64,000 nucleotides of DNA from Bacillus sonorensis NBRC 101234 = KCTC 13918 (GTDB taxonomy: Bacteria; Bacillota; Bacilli; Bacillales; Bacillaceae), in the NCBI RefSeq assembly GCF_001592005.1, contig NZ_BCVZ01000018.1, positions 29,469-93,468 of the forward strand. The letters run 5' to 3'. The position numbers were made by a program, and so were the translations under genes. The notes under the pieces were generated by a model. It had not been told where the DNA came from, did no database searches, and saw only the letters and a list, made by a program, of their open reading frames with translations. Positions 43,825 through 52,505 of the stretch are shown here, one piece after another. Each line of letters opens with the position of its first letter. The stretch's first letter is position 1.

Positions 43825-45042
43825 TCAGCTTGCTTTGGCTTCTGTTTTTTTCGCTTGAGACCTTTGAAAGAGCAAAAGGCAGGCTCCGCTGAAAAAGAGA
43901 AAAGCGGTAACGTAAAAGGCCGAAGAAATGCCAAAATGGCTGGAGATCATTCCGCCCAGAACCGGGCCGATCACATTGCCCAAAAATCTGAAACTGACAT
44001 TGTAGCCAAGGACTTCCCCCTGTATGGCGCCCGGAGCCTGAACGCGGATGAAAGCCGTAATGCATGGTATCATTCCGCCCAGGGCGATGCCGAACAGGAA
44101 GCGGAAGATGACAAACATGTGATATGACGATGTCAAGCCTTGAGGGATAAAGAAGACCGCGGCCGCGAGCAAGAGGATGATCAAAATTTTTCCATAACCG
44201 AACCGGTCGCCTAAAGCGCCCCACTTTCTCGCGGACAGCAGGCTGCCAAGACCTGTGGCGGAAAAAGCCAACCCGGAAAAGAACGCCAGATGCCGAGTGC
44301 CGTGCAGCTCGCCGACATACAAGGCAAGAAGCGGCTGAATGCTGAAGGTTCCGATTTGAGTGATCGCCGTCAGCAGCATAACCGTGATCAGGGGCTGATT
44401 CCCTATAATCGTTTTTAATACCTGTTTTCTCGTATAAGGAGCGGATTGACCCCGGTTAACTTTCAGCGGCCGCTCTTTGACTCCGGCCAAGACGAGACAG
44501 ACAGCCCCGAAAATGACGAATGACGTGATAAAAAAGGTATATGTAAAACCGACATGATCGGCAAGAAGCCCGCCGAGCAAAGGTCCGAATAATCCGCCCG
44601 AGACCGTGCCCATCTGCAAGGTGCCAAGCACTTTGCCAGCCGCTTTTTTCGGCGTCTGCGCGGAAATCATCGCCAAGGATGTTGGAATGAAGCCTGTGAC
44701 CAGGCCCATCACCATTCTCAGAAAAAACAGCTGATATACAGACGTGACAAGAGACATGAGGAGAATGCTTGTTGCGATTCCGGAACCCGTGATCAGCAGT
44801 ATCTTTTTGTAGCCGTGTTTATCGCCAAACCTTCCCCAAAAAGGGGAAACCAAAAAAGCCATTAAAAATGTGATGCCAAAGACATACCCGCTCCACTTTT
44901 CGGTAAATCCGTCCGGATGAGCACCGAGGGTCTTGATGTACAGGGAAAGGAACGGGAGGATCATGGTGGAGCTTGCCGCGACAAAAAAATTCGCAAACCA
45001 CATAATCAAAAGGTTTTTCTTATAAACAGAGATGCGAATCAC
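43825..45042 (-). CDS. yuxJ: Major facilitator superfamily exporter YuxJ
   Basis: A 405-residue 12-helix MFS transporter with the loop motif GRFGDKHGYKK (about 70-80) and motif C-like GGLFGPLLGGL (about 150) of drug/H+ antiporters. Place between pbpD and kapD matches B. subtilis yuxJ. The start is uncertain: the GTG at 45042 lies inside AAGGTGA, which itself would serve a start a few codons later. Substrate unknown. Confidence 0.85.
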   Translation of the reverse strand: MIRISVYKKNLLIMWFANFFVAASSTMILPFLSLYIKTLGAHPDGFTEKWSGYVFGITFLMAFLVSPFWGRFGDKHGYKKILLITGSGIATSILLMSLVTSVYQLFFLRMVMGLVTGFIPTSLAMISAQTPKKAAGKVLGTLQMGTVSGGLFGPLLGGLLADHVGFTYTFFITSFVIFGAVCLVLAGVKERPLKVNRGQSAPYTRKQVLKTIIGNQPLITVMLLTAITQIGTFSIQPLLALYVGELHGTRHLAFFSGLAFSATGLGSLLSARKWGALGDRFGYGKILIILLLAAAVFFIPQGLTSSYHMFVIFRFLFGIALGGMIPCITAFIRVQAPGAIQGEVLGYNVSFRFLGNVIGPVLGGMISSHFGISSAFYVTAFLFFSGACLLLFQRSQAKKTEAKAS

Positions 45043-45147
45043 CTTCTTAAAAAATTGAATTCCATTCCATTATAAAGGAATCTTGGCAAGAGATGACGGA
45101 AGGAGCTCTCCAATTTAAACATGGCAGGCGTTTGAAAGAATTTTCAA

Positions 45148-45162
45148 CATTTTCAGAAAATA
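45148..45162. promoter_or_regulatory. CodY-like operator between yuxJ and kapD
   Basis: CATTTTCAGAAAATA matches the CodY motif AATTTTCWGAAAATT at 13 of 15 positions. It lies just before a TATAAT (45188-45193) that is suitable for kapD and also upstream of the divergent yuxJ. Confidence 0.55.
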
Positions 45163-45187
45163 ATACTTAAATATAGAAATATAATGA

Positions 45188-45193
45188 TATAAT
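45188..45193 (+). promoter_or_regulatory. -10 box of the kapD promoter
   Basis: Perfect TATAAT 108 bases before the kapD start, with a weak -35 (ACTTAA). The predicted transcript would have a leader of about 100 bases. Confidence 0.5.
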
Positions 45194-45204
45194 AAAAGAA
45201 ATGA

Positions 45205-45260
45205 AAACGTGTCGGGCAGCAAGTCTTAGGGACGCAACGGGATAAATCCGGAAGATTCCT
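45205..45260 (+). other. GC-rich possibly structured leader of kapD
   Basis: Within an AT-rich intergenic region this leader segment is G-rich (GGGCAGCAAG, GGGACGCAACGGGA, ATCCGG) and can form small stems such as CGGGAT/ATCCG. It partly resembles c-di-GMP riboswitch wording (GGGACGCAA) but lacks the rest of that fold. Confidence 0.25.
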
Positions 45261-45301
45261 CAGAATGCTTTATATTGCGATAAGAAAGGGAGGTGTAAAA
45301 A

Positions 45302-45919
45302 GTGAAACCAAGCACCTTACTGATTATTGATTTTGAATTTACAATGCCTGAGGGGAAATATCATCCGCAAAATTTTTTTCCGGAAATCATTGAAGCAGGG
45401 ATCGTAAAAGTGGTGGATGATGAGGTGGCGGAGACGTTTTCCAGCTATATCAAACCAAAGAAGTTTCCTAAATTGACGAGACGGTGCAAATCGTTTTTAA
45501 ACATTACACAGGAAAAAGTTGATCAAGGCATGACGTTTCATTCATTTATTGACAAACTGAAGGAGCTTGATCCGGATCAAAACAGCGTCATTATCACATG
45601 GGGAAACATGGATATGAAAGTGTTGAAACAAAATTGTATGTTTAACCATGTTCCGTTTCCATTCAAAGGGGAAATGAGAGATCTGTCAATGGAGTACAAG
45701 GAATTTTTTGGCGACAAAACACTGACGAATTTGTGGAAAGCCGCCGAGGAATACGGCGATTTAGGAACGGGCAAACAGCATAAAGCGCTTGATGACGCGA
45801 TGACGACATATAAATTATTTCAACTGGTGGAACGGGATAAACAATATTTGGAGAATCCGAAGCCAACGACGATCGGCGAAAGGATTGATCTTTCCAAAGT
45901 GTTTCCGCACGCCACGTAA
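45302..45919 (+). CDS. kapD: Sporulation inhibitor KapD, DEDD 3'-5' exonuclease
   Basis: A 205-residue DEDDh-type exonuclease: DFEFT (residues 10-14) gives the first acidic pair, WGNMD (about 100) the third, and HKALDDA (about 160) the His and last Asp. In B. subtilis KapD blocks the KinA route to sporulation when KapB is absent. Start GTG 45302 after GGGAGGTG. Confidence 0.94.
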   Translation: MKPSTLLIIDFEFTMPEGKYHPQNFFPEIIEAGIVKVVDDEVAETFSSYIKPKKFPKLTRRCKSFLNITQEKVDQGMTFHSFIDKLKELDPDQNSVIITWGNMDMKVLKQNCMFNHVPFPFKGEMRDLSMEYKEFFGDKTLTNLWKAAEEYGDLGTGKQHKALDDAMTTYKLFQLVERDKQYLENPKPTTIGERIDLSKVFPHAT

Positions 45920-45954
45920 AAAACCCAATCTTGGATAGAAGATTGGGTTATTTG
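45919..45954. terminator. Bidirectional terminator between kapD and kapB
   Basis: Stem AACCCAATCTT/AAGATTGGGTT between converging genes. Confidence 0.9.
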
Positions 45955-46334
45955 TTTGGAAAATATTCTTTCTCGAGAACAGCGGCATGTTCAAGCGATT
46001 TTGCCGCATAATCTGAAGGATCGCGTAATAACTCTTTTTTAAAGCGGGTCAACGCGTCGCGGAGGGACTCTTCGTATTCCGGAACAGGACCGTCGAACGG
46101 CTTGACCATATGGTGCGGAATGTTTGTTTGTTCTCGGTAGGCAAGCGCCTTCCGCTCATGGAAAAAAGGTACGTCCGCATCCTTTGGATGATGAAGATCG
46201 CCCTGCTTCGGATGAGTAAGAACGGCGAGAATTTTGACCAGATAGTGCATCGGTTTAATATCGGTAATTTCTCCAATATAAACACCTGTTTTATAAAAGC
46301 CTTTCACCTTATCTCCGACTTGAAACTGATTCAC
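45948..46334 (-). CDS. kapB: Sporulation activator lipoprotein-like KapB
   Basis: A 128-residue protein with an SH3-like beta-barrel start (VGDKVKGFYKTGVYIGEI) and the conserved HPKQGDLHHP and FFHERKALA segments of KapB. It is needed for KinB-dependent sporulation signalling in B. subtilis. GTG 46334 is eight bases after AGGAGG and gives the known length; an open extension to 46424 has no site and overlaps the neighbouring gene. The usual kinB partner is not adjacent in this window. Confidence 0.93.
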   Translation of the reverse strand: MNQFQVGDKVKGFYKTGVYIGEITDIKPMHYLVKILAVLTHPKQGDLHHPKDADVPFFHERKALAYREQTNIPHHMVKPFDGPVPEYEESLRDALTRFKKELLRDPSDYAAKSLEHAAVLEKEYFPNK

Positions 46335-46403
46335 TGCATCCGCCTCCTGATGGTATGATGGAATAAAAGGCAAGCATTGTAAAAAAATCGGGGAGGAAGA
46401 AAA

Positions 46404-46601
46404 ATGCCGCCATTTCTGATTCAATTTATGCTGTATTTTCCTGAAGATAAAAGAGAATACATTCCTTCTTTTATCACGTTGGCGATTTTCTTGATCATCA
46501 CTGTTTTAGTATTCCGGCTGATCGTCAAGCATTCCAGAATTGAAGCGAAAAAAGCCGAAAAGCTTGAAAAAACGCTGAACCAAGATGGGCATAAACGGTG
46601 A
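46404..46601 (+). CDS. Small single-helix membrane protein
   Basis: A 65-residue protein with one membrane helix (about 22-41) and a Lys/Glu-rich tail. It has a good GGGAGGAAG site before ATG 46404 and a terminator right after the stop, which supports a real gene. I do not recognise it. Confidence 0.75.
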   Translation: MPPFLIQFMLYFPEDKREYIPSFITLAIFLIITVLVFRLIVKHSRIEAKKAEKLEKTLNQDGHKR

Positions 46602-46602
46602 A

Positions 46603-46632
46603 AAGAGCCCCGGCTTCCTGCCGGGGTTCTTA
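46603..46632. terminator. Bidirectional terminator between the small membrane gene and patB
   Basis: Stem AAGAGCCCCGG/CCGGGGTTCTT with loop CTTCCTG. Confidence 0.88.
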
Positions 46633-47793
46633 TGAAAAAGCCGTTTTTAACCGGTTCAGCCCTTCTTTTACGACAGACAGGGAACATCCGACATTCATTC
46701 TGACAAATCCTTCTCCACCCGGGCCGTATTTTGGGCCGGGCTCAAGGATGAGCTTTCCTTTATGAAGCAGCTTTTGCTTCAGCTCCTGATCGGAAAGGCC
46801 GAGCCCCCGGCAGTCGAGCCAAATCAAATAAGAAGCGTCAGGGGTCATCATCTTTACTTCGGGCAGCTCGCGGGCCAAAAAGCTGCGAACCTCTTCCATA
46901 TTGTTTTCAATATAAGGAATTAAGCTGGCGAGCCAAGGTTCCCCTTTTGAGTAGGCGGCTTCAATTCCTGTAACGGCAAAAGTGTTTAAAGAACCCAGCC
47001 CCACGCGATGCATCGTTTTCATGAATGCGTTTCTCTTCGCCAGATCGGGTATGATGACGGCTGATGCCTGCAAACCCGCCAGATTAAACGTTTTGCTCGG
47101 GGCGATGCATGTGATGGAAAGCTCGGCTAATTCCCGGGAAATAGAAGCAAACGGGGTATGCTTCAATCCGCGGAGCATCAGGTCGGAATGAATTTCGTCC
47201 GAGATGACGGTTACCTGATGTGCAAGACAAAGCTCACCTAGTTTTGTCAGCTCATCCTTCGTCCAGGAACGGCCTGAAGGATTATGCGGATTACAAAGAA
47301 TCAAGAGCTTCACATTCGGTTCCTGCAGCTTTGTCGCCAGATCATCAAAATCCATTTCATAGCGCCCGTTTTTTTCAATTAAAGGATTATGTAAAAGGGT
47401 GCGCCCGTTTTTCTTCACCATTTCAAAAAACGGAGTGTAAACCGGCGGCTGCACGATAACGCCGTCTCCCGGCTCTGTATACGTTTGAACAGCGATGCCA
47501 AGAGCGGTGACGATGCCGGGGCTGAACGTGATGAATGATGGATCGATCTCCCAGCCGTGCCTTGTGCCGAGCCATCCGGCAACAGCTTTTCTTGTGGCTT
47601 CATTTGCTGAAGTATAGCCAAACACGCCATGCTCTACGCGCTGCAGAAGGGCATCGATGACATCTTGGGGAGCGCGAAAGTCCATATCCGCCACCCACAT
47701 CGGCAGCGCATCTTTCACACCGAACAGCTCCTGTGTCATATCCCACTTGACGGATTGCGTTCCGCGTCTATTATGTTCTGTATTAAAATCCAT
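46630..47793 (-). CDS. patB: Cystathionine beta-lyase PatB
   Basis: A 387-residue fold-type I PLP enzyme of the MalY/PatB type. Conserved parts are WVADMDF near the N-terminus, CNPHNPSGR (about 172-180), SDEIHSDL (about 203-210) and the PLP Lys in PSKTFN (about 235). It cleaves cystathionine to homocysteine, pyruvate and ammonia and can release thiols from cysteine conjugates. Confidence 0.95.
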   Translation of the reverse strand: MDFNTEHNRRGTQSVKWDMTQELFGVKDALPMWVADMDFRAPQDVIDALLQRVEHGVFGYTSANEATRKAVAGWLGTRHGWEIDPSFITFSPGIVTALGIAVQTYTEPGDGVIVQPPVYTPFFEMVKKNGRTLLHNPLIEKNGRYEMDFDDLATKLQEPNVKLLILCNPHNPSGRSWTKDELTKLGELCLAHQVTVISDEIHSDLMLRGLKHTPFASISRELAELSITCIAPSKTFNLAGLQASAVIIPDLAKRNAFMKTMHRVGLGSLNTFAVTGIEAAYSKGEPWLASLIPYIENNMEEVRSFLARELPEVKMMTPDASYLIWLDCRGLGLSDQELKQKLLHKGKLILEPGPKYGPGGEGFVRMNVGCSLSVVKEGLNRLKTAFS

Positions 47794-47889
47794 GATCTCA
47801 CCTCATGTCTCTTTCATATGTTATACATTAACGAGGATGACAGGAGATTGCAATGTTTAATCAAAGAAAAATAAAAGGGAGTGGCAGCC

Positions 47890-48384
47890 ATGGAATGGAG
47901 CCGTATTTTAGCTTGGGCATTCCAGCGTCATCTCAATCCGCTGAGCTGGTATATTCGGCCAGTCTTTTTGATTGTGCTTGTCTATTTTTGCTATAAACGA
48001 AGCTGGAAGGGCATTGCAGCCACATTTGTGCTGATGATGAGCAGCATGGTCTGGTTTCCTGAACCGGAAACGATCAACCGGGATATGCAGGTTGTGTTGG
48101 AGTATGAGCGCATGCTTCTTGCCGATCCTGTAAAGGCGATTCTCACCGTTATGTTGATGATGATGTTTCTCATCCTCATCGGAACGGCATTTTGGCGGCG
48201 GTCCATCAAGTGGGGGCTGGTGCTTGTGAATGTGACGCTCATCGGCAAGGTTGCGCTCTCATTATTATTCACCGGGGAAAGCGGCTGGGCGCCCCTGGGA
48301 AACACTCTATTTGGCCTGATTCTTGTAAACGGCATCGGCGCATATGTAATCGCAAGGCGAAAAAACAGAAAGGCGGATGTCTAA
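47890..48384 (+). CDS. Unrecognised four-helix membrane protein
   Basis: A 164-residue protein with helices at about 20-38, 42-56, 80-102, 108-155, rich in Met and Trp. ATG 47890 lies eight bases after GGGAG and is preferred over GTG 47881. It points toward yugE and may share its transcript. I do not recognise the family. Confidence 0.8.
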   Translation: MEWSRILAWAFQRHLNPLSWYIRPVFLIVLVYFCYKRSWKGIAATFVLMMSSMVWFPEPETINRDMQVVLEYERMLLADPVKAILTVMLMMMFLILIGTAFWRRSIKWGLVLVNVTLIGKVALSLLFTGESGWAPLGNTLFGLILVNGIGAYVIARRKNRKADV

Positions 48385-48462
48385 AACAAGCTTTTCTTCC
48401 CGGAAAGCCTGTGCCCTGTGGTACAATAGCTGTGTAAAATTACAGGGTAAGCGGTGATAAAC

Positions 48463-48717
48463 ATGGAAGAAAGTCAAGCAGCGATGCAAATCATCCAGAC
48501 GGTAAAAAAATGGGACCCTTTTCAGGCAGGACAGGATTTTTATGAAACAGAGGCGGCGGAAATCGTTCAGGCCGTTTACACAGAAGACGATCCTGAACAG
48601 CTTGGGAAGACGATTCAAGCCGTTTTTGAAGTATCTTTTGATCAAGTGCTGCCCTTGGAGGACTGCATCAAGCTGGCGGAGAAGCTGCTCGTGATTAAAG
48701 ATAGCAGCACTTGCTGA
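48463..48717 (+). CDS. yugE: DUF1871 protein YugE
   Basis: An 84-residue, acidic, helical protein of the DUF1871 family (WDPFQAG, YETEAAEIVQAV). Function unknown. The start ATG 48463 follows GGTGA at six bases; the GTG at 48454 belongs to that site. Followed by a strong two-way terminator. Confidence 0.87.
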   Translation: MEESQAAMQIIQTVKKWDPFQAGQDFYETEAAEIVQAVYTEDDPEQLGKTIQAVFEVSFDQVLPLEDCIKLAEKLLVIKDSSTC

Positions 48718-48760
48718 CATAAAAGCGCGCGACGAGCTGCCGGTTTTCCGGCGGCCTTTA

Positions 48761-48788
48761 AAAAAACCGCCAAAACAGGCGGTTTTTT
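48761..48788. terminator. Bidirectional terminator between yugE and yugF
   Basis: Stem AAAAAACCGCC/GGCGGTTTTTT with loop AAAACA. Confidence 0.95.
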
Positions 48789-49608
48789 ACGTGAGAATAA
48801 ACTCCCCGATTTTGTCGGATACGTAATCAGGATTTTCTTCCGGGACAAGATGCCCGGTATCCTTTAAAGAAAAGAACCTTGAATCAGGCAGGTCCTGGTG
48901 CAGCCTTTTCCCAATCTGCACAGGAACGATGCGGTCTTCTTCCCCCCAGATTAAAAGAGAGGGCGTTTCAATTTTTTTCAGATCGTCAGGTGTTAAATCT
49001 CCTTCCCGATGGCGGATCAGCCGGGCGAGGGCCCTGAAAATCTGATCGTCGAGAAACGGCTTCAAATAGCCGTCGATCATTTCCTGATCGATCAAAGAGC
49101 TGTCATATACGACGTTCTTCAAATTTTTCAGTACGCCCTGTTTGGCAAGCCAGCGTTTAATGTATAAATAAAAATACGGAATATGGCTTCCGAAAATAAG
49201 CGACCGGGGCGACCGTTTCAAATATCCGGAACTGCACAGCAGGACGATCTTTTGAAACAATTCAGGCTTCTCTCTGACTGCATAAAGCGATATTTGACCG
49301 CCCATAGAATGGCCGACGAGAACGGCTTCCTTAATGTTCAGACCTTCAACCAGCTCGATGACCACCCTGGCCATATTCTGGTAAGAATAAATAAATGTCT
49401 GTGATTTTTCCGATTGGCCGAACGGAGGGAGGTCAATGGCGATTAAGTTGAATTCATCCTTCAAAAGCGGAATGATTTTTCTGTAGCAAAACGATGAGGA
49501 GAGAAAGCCGTGCAGTAATATCAGCGTTGTTTTGCCGGGATTTTCGTAATGTTCATAATATATATCAACCCCTTGAATCTTCTGTGTAGAAGGTTTTGTT
49601 AACAGCAT
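48787..49608 (-). CDS. yugF: Alpha/beta hydrolase YugF
   Basis: A 273-residue hydrolase with HGFLSSSF oxyanion segment (about 35), nucleophile elbow GHSMGG (about 102), acid in WGEEDRIVP (about 220) and His in TGHLVPEE (about 250), a full triad. ATG 49608 gives the remembered B. subtilis length; an open extension to 49716 runs toward the alaR promoter. Substrate unknown. Confidence 0.92.
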   Translation of the reverse strand: MLLTKPSTQKIQGVDIYYEHYENPGKTTLILLHGFLSSSFCYRKIIPLLKDEFNLIAIDLPPFGQSEKSQTFIYSYQNMARVVIELVEGLNIKEAVLVGHSMGGQISLYAVREKPELFQKIVLLCSSGYLKRSPRSLIFGSHIPYFYLYIKRWLAKQGVLKNLKNVVYDSSLIDQEMIDGYLKPFLDDQIFRALARLIRHREGDLTPDDLKKIETPSLLIWGEEDRIVPVQIGKRLHQDLPDSRFFSLKDTGHLVPEENPDYVSDKIGEFILT

Positions 49609-49740
49609 AATCAAACTCACTCCGAATGGTTTTCTGTCCTGTAATGTGACCGGCTTCGCGTTGTCAGGCCAGCCTTTTTGTATGTTACTTATCGTACCCG
49701 AAAAAAATTTTTTCACGCTTTGATTTCGTTTTTTTACGGA

Positions 49741-49769
49741 CTTACATTCACGGAAAATCGTGCTATAAT
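49741..49769 (+). promoter_or_regulatory. Promoter of alaR-alaT
   Basis: CTTACA (49741-49746), 17 bases, TATAAT (49764-49769), 41 bases before the alaR start. Confidence 0.55.
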
Positions 49770-49809
49770 ATTCAGAAGATTTCTCGACAAAATAAAGGTG
49801 TGATAGCAG

Positions 49810-50310
49810 ATGAAGTTAACAGAAAAAGAAACCGAAATTTTAGAAATTTTAGAGGAGAACAGCCGCCTGGAACCAGAAACGATCGCCAAGATGGCGAATA
49901 TTTCCCAGGAAGAAACAAAAGCAATTATTGAAAAGCTTGAGAAAGAAAAGGTGATCATAGATTATTCGGCGATGATCGACTGGCGCAAAGTAGACGGCCA
50001 TGAAGGCGTGACAGCGATGATTGATGTCAAAGTGACGCCGAAACGCGGCGTCGGGTTTGATGAAGTAGCGGAGCGCATCTACAGGTTTCAAGAAGTTGAA
50101 TCCGTTTACTTAATGTCAGGCGTTTATGATTTATCTGTTGTCATCCGCGGCAGAACGATGTCGGATATTTCGCACTTCGTATCAGAAAAATTATCGACGC
50201 TGGAATCCGTCGTATCGACAACTACCCACTTTATTTTAAAGAAATACAAGCATGACGGTAAAGTTTTTGACTCCGGTGATGATGACAAAAGAATCGTGGT
50301 GTCTCCTTAA
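49810..50310 (+). CDS. alaR: Lrp/AsnC-type regulator AlaR
   Basis: A 166-residue Lrp/AsnC-family regulator: N-terminal winged helix (EILEENSRLEPETIAKMANI, about 10-45) and C-terminal RAM domain (about 70-140). In B. subtilis AlaR controls the alanine transaminase gene alaT, which follows here with a one-base gap. Start ATG 49810. Confidence 0.93.
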   Translation: MKLTEKETEILEILEENSRLEPETIAKMANISQEETKAIIEKLEKEKVIIDYSAMIDWRKVDGHEGVTAMIDVKVTPKRGVGFDEVAERIYRFQEVESVYLMSGVYDLSVVIRGRTMSDISHFVSEKLSTLESVVSTTTHFILKKYKHDGKVFDSGDDDKRIVVSP

Positions 50311-50311
50311 A

Positions 50312-51472
50312 ATGAGATCAACGTATGTATCCAAAGCAGCACAGCAAATTAAACCGTCCGGGATCCGCAAATTTTTTGACCTTGCGTCCACAATGGAGGG
50401 CGTGATTTCCCTGGGCGTAGGTGAGCCTGACTTTGTCACGGCGTGGAATGTCCGCGAAGCCAGCATTATCTCCCTGGAACAGGGCTACACATCTTATACA
50501 GCCAATGCCGGTCTTCTGTCGTTAAGGAGGGAAATCAGCGGATATTTACACAAACGTTTTCATCTTGATTATTCACCGGAGAATGAGCTGATCGTGACCG
50601 TGGGGGCAAGCCAGGCGCTTGATATTGCGGTAAGGGCGATTTTAGATCCTGGTGAGGAAGTAATGATTCCGGAGCCTTGTTTTGTCGCCTATGAGGCGCT
50701 TGTTTCACTGGCGGGGGGCAAGCCGGTTCACATCCATACGACGGCAGAGCGCGGGTTTAAAGCGCGTCCTGAAGATTTTGAAGCTGCCCTGACGGAACGG
50801 ACAAAAGCGATTATTCTTTGCACGCCATCAAATCCGACCGGGTCTGTTTATTCAAAAACAGAGCTGGAGGCAATTGCGGCTTTTGCGGAAAAGCATGATC
50901 TGATCGTCATCGCCGATGAAATTTATGCCGAGCTTACATATGATGAAGCATATACGAGCTTTGCCGAAATCAGCGGGATGAAAGAGCGGACGATTTTGAT
51001 CTCCGGGTTTTCAAAAGGTTTTGCCATGACAGGCTGGCGCCTCGGATATGTCGCCGCTCCGGCTTTTTTAAGGGACCCGATGCTGAAAATCCATCAATAT
51101 TCGATGATGTGCGCGCCGAGCATGGCGCAGTTTGCGGCTGAGGAGGCTCTGAAAAACGGTTTGGACGATGTCGAAAAGATGAGGAAAAGCTACCGGCGCA
51201 GACGGAACCTTTTTGTCGACGCATTGAATGAGATCGGGCTGGACTGCCACCATCCGGGAGGCGCATTTTACGCGTTCCCGTCCGTCAAAAAAACCGGCTT
51301 GAGCTCAGAAACGTTTGCCGAAGAGCTTCTCTTAAAAGAAAAGGTGGCCGTCGTACCCGGCAGTGTCTTCGGGCCGAGCGGCGAAGGCTATATCAGGTGC
51401 TCCTATGCGTCATCTCTTGAACAGCTTCAGGAAGCGCTGGTCAGAATGAAACGATTTGTTCAAAGCATATAA
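50312..51472 (+). CDS. alaT: Alanine transaminase AlaT
   Basis: A 386-residue fold-type I aminotransferase with PSGIRKFFDLA at the N-terminus, TPSNPTGS (about 170), ADEIYAELTY (about 200) and the PLP Lys in GFSKGFAMTGWRLGY (about 233). It makes alanine from pyruvate. ATG 50312 follows the alaR stop by one base and has no strong ribosome site, so translation is probably coupled. Confidence 0.93.
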   Translation: MRSTYVSKAAQQIKPSGIRKFFDLASTMEGVISLGVGEPDFVTAWNVREASIISLEQGYTSYTANAGLLSLRREISGYLHKRFHLDYSPENELIVTVGASQALDIAVRAILDPGEEVMIPEPCFVAYEALVSLAGGKPVHIHTTAERGFKARPEDFEAALTERTKAIILCTPSNPTGSVYSKTELEAIAAFAEKHDLIVIADEIYAELTYDEAYTSFAEISGMKERTILISGFSKGFAMTGWRLGYVAAPAFLRDPMLKIHQYSMMCAPSMAQFAAEEALKNGLDDVEKMRKSYRRRRNLFVDALNEIGLDCHHPGGAFYAFPSVKKTGLSSETFAEELLLKEKVAVVPGSVFGPSGEGYIRCSYASSLEQLQEALVRMKRFVQSI

Positions 51473-51482
51473 CTAAAAAAAG

Positions 51483-51567
51483 CGGCACCTTTTATAAAGG
51501 TCCGCATCCAAAATAAGGGGGGAATACTAGAAAGCCTAATTTATTCTCAGTATTCCCTTTTTGCTTG
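51483..51567 (+). terminator. Two hairpins after alaT
   Basis: First stem GCGGCACCTT/AAAGGTCCGC (51483-51506); second GGGAATACT/AGTATTCCC with a long loop and TTTTT (51521-51567). The second is the likely terminator. Confidence 0.75.
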
Positions 51568-51598
51568 ATTTTAAACTTCTATTTTTGAAAAAAGTTTT

Positions 51599-51627
51599 TT
51601 GCTTAAAACCGACTTGTATGATATAAT
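51599..51627 (+). promoter_or_regulatory. Promoter of yugI
   Basis: TTGCTT (51599-51604), 17-base spacer, TATAAT (51622-51627), 52 bases before the start: a good sigma-A promoter. Confidence 0.7.
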
Positions 51628-51679
51628 TTTTTATTGCGTATAAAAAGAGTAAATTCATAAGATTTAGGAGTTGTTAGTT

Positions 51680-52069
51680 ATGACGGCAAAATTTGAAGTG
51701 GGCAGTGTTTACACTGGAAAAGTGACCGGATTACAGGCGTATGGAGCGTTTGTTGCCTTAGATGAAGAAACTCAGGGACTCGTGCATATTTCTGAAGTAA
51801 CGCATGGTTTCGTTAAAGATATCAATGAACACTTGGCGATCGGCGACGAAGTGCAGGTGAAAGTACTTTCTGTAGACGAGGAAAAAGGGAAGATCAGCCT
51901 TTCTATCCGCGCTACACAGGCAGCTCCTGAACGTAAAGAAAGCAAGCCTAGAAAACAGAAGGCGGTTCAAGCTGAAGAAGCTTCAACTCCTCAAGGCTTC
52001 AACACGTTAAAAGATAAGCTTGAAGAGTGGATTGAGCAGTCAAACAGAAAAGACTTAATTAAAAAGTAA
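51680..52069 (+). CDS. yugI: S1-domain RNA-binding protein YugI (general stress protein 13)
   Basis: A 129-residue protein with one S1 RNA-binding domain (about 5-75: GSVYTGKVTGLQAYGAF, GLVHISE) and a basic linker plus C-terminal helix. Members associate with ribosomes. ATG 51680 follows AGGAG; the TTG at 51671 is too close. Near identical to B. subtilis YugI as remembered. Confidence 0.95.
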   Translation: MTAKFEVGSVYTGKVTGLQAYGAFVALDEETQGLVHISEVTHGFVKDINEHLAIGDEVQVKVLSVDEEKGKISLSIRATQAAPERKESKPRKQKAVQAEEASTPQGFNTLKDKLEEWIEQSNRKDLIKK

Positions 52070-52079
52070 GGTTTAACAC

Positions 52080-52112
52080 AAAAAACTCCGGTTTCAGACC
52101 GGAGTTTTTTTC
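52080..52112. terminator. Terminator between yugI and yuzA
   Basis: Stem AAAAACTCCGG/CCGGAGTTTTT with loop TTTCAGA. Confidence 0.93.
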
Positions 52113-52132
52113 ATGTATCCGCTGATTTAGGT

Positions 52133-52369
52133 TTACCGCATTTCCGGCTGTTTCGCTTCATCACGGACGGTTTCCTCGTTAGGCTTAAAGAGAAGCCCGA
52201 GGTTGATTAAACCGGCAATACCCACAAGCGCGTAAATCGTCCGGGAGAAGGCGGATCCTGGACCTCCAAAAATAGCTGCGACCAAATCAAATTGAAAAAA
52301 ACCAATCAGTCCCCAGTTAATAGCCCCAATAATCGTCAGTACTAATGCAATTCGTTGAATGGTGCTCAT
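52133..52369 (-). CDS. yuzA: DUF378 membrane protein YuzA
   Basis: A 78-residue two-helix protein with the INWGLIGFF motif of the DUF378 family. Function unknown. AGGAGG lies just before the start. Confidence 0.9.
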   Translation of the reverse strand: MSTIQRIALVLTIIGAINWGLIGFFQFDLVAAIFGGPGSAFSRTIYALVGIAGLINLGLLFKPNEETVRDEAKQPEMR

Positions 52370-52505
52370 ATACTTGTTCCTCCTTTTTTATATCATAAAA
52401 CATTTATAGATTGTGACGGTTTTGGAAAGTTTATACGTGAAAGAGCAGATCGCTTTACATGGCGGAAGGTCTTTCAACATAATAGTGGTTAAAGGAGGAG
52501 ATTGC

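Noticed and set aside
45205..45260. Possible c-di-GMP type I riboswitch before kapD
   Set aside because: Only the words GGGACGCAA and GGGCA fit. The stem with a GNRA tetraloop and the second long stem are missing and the segment is too short.
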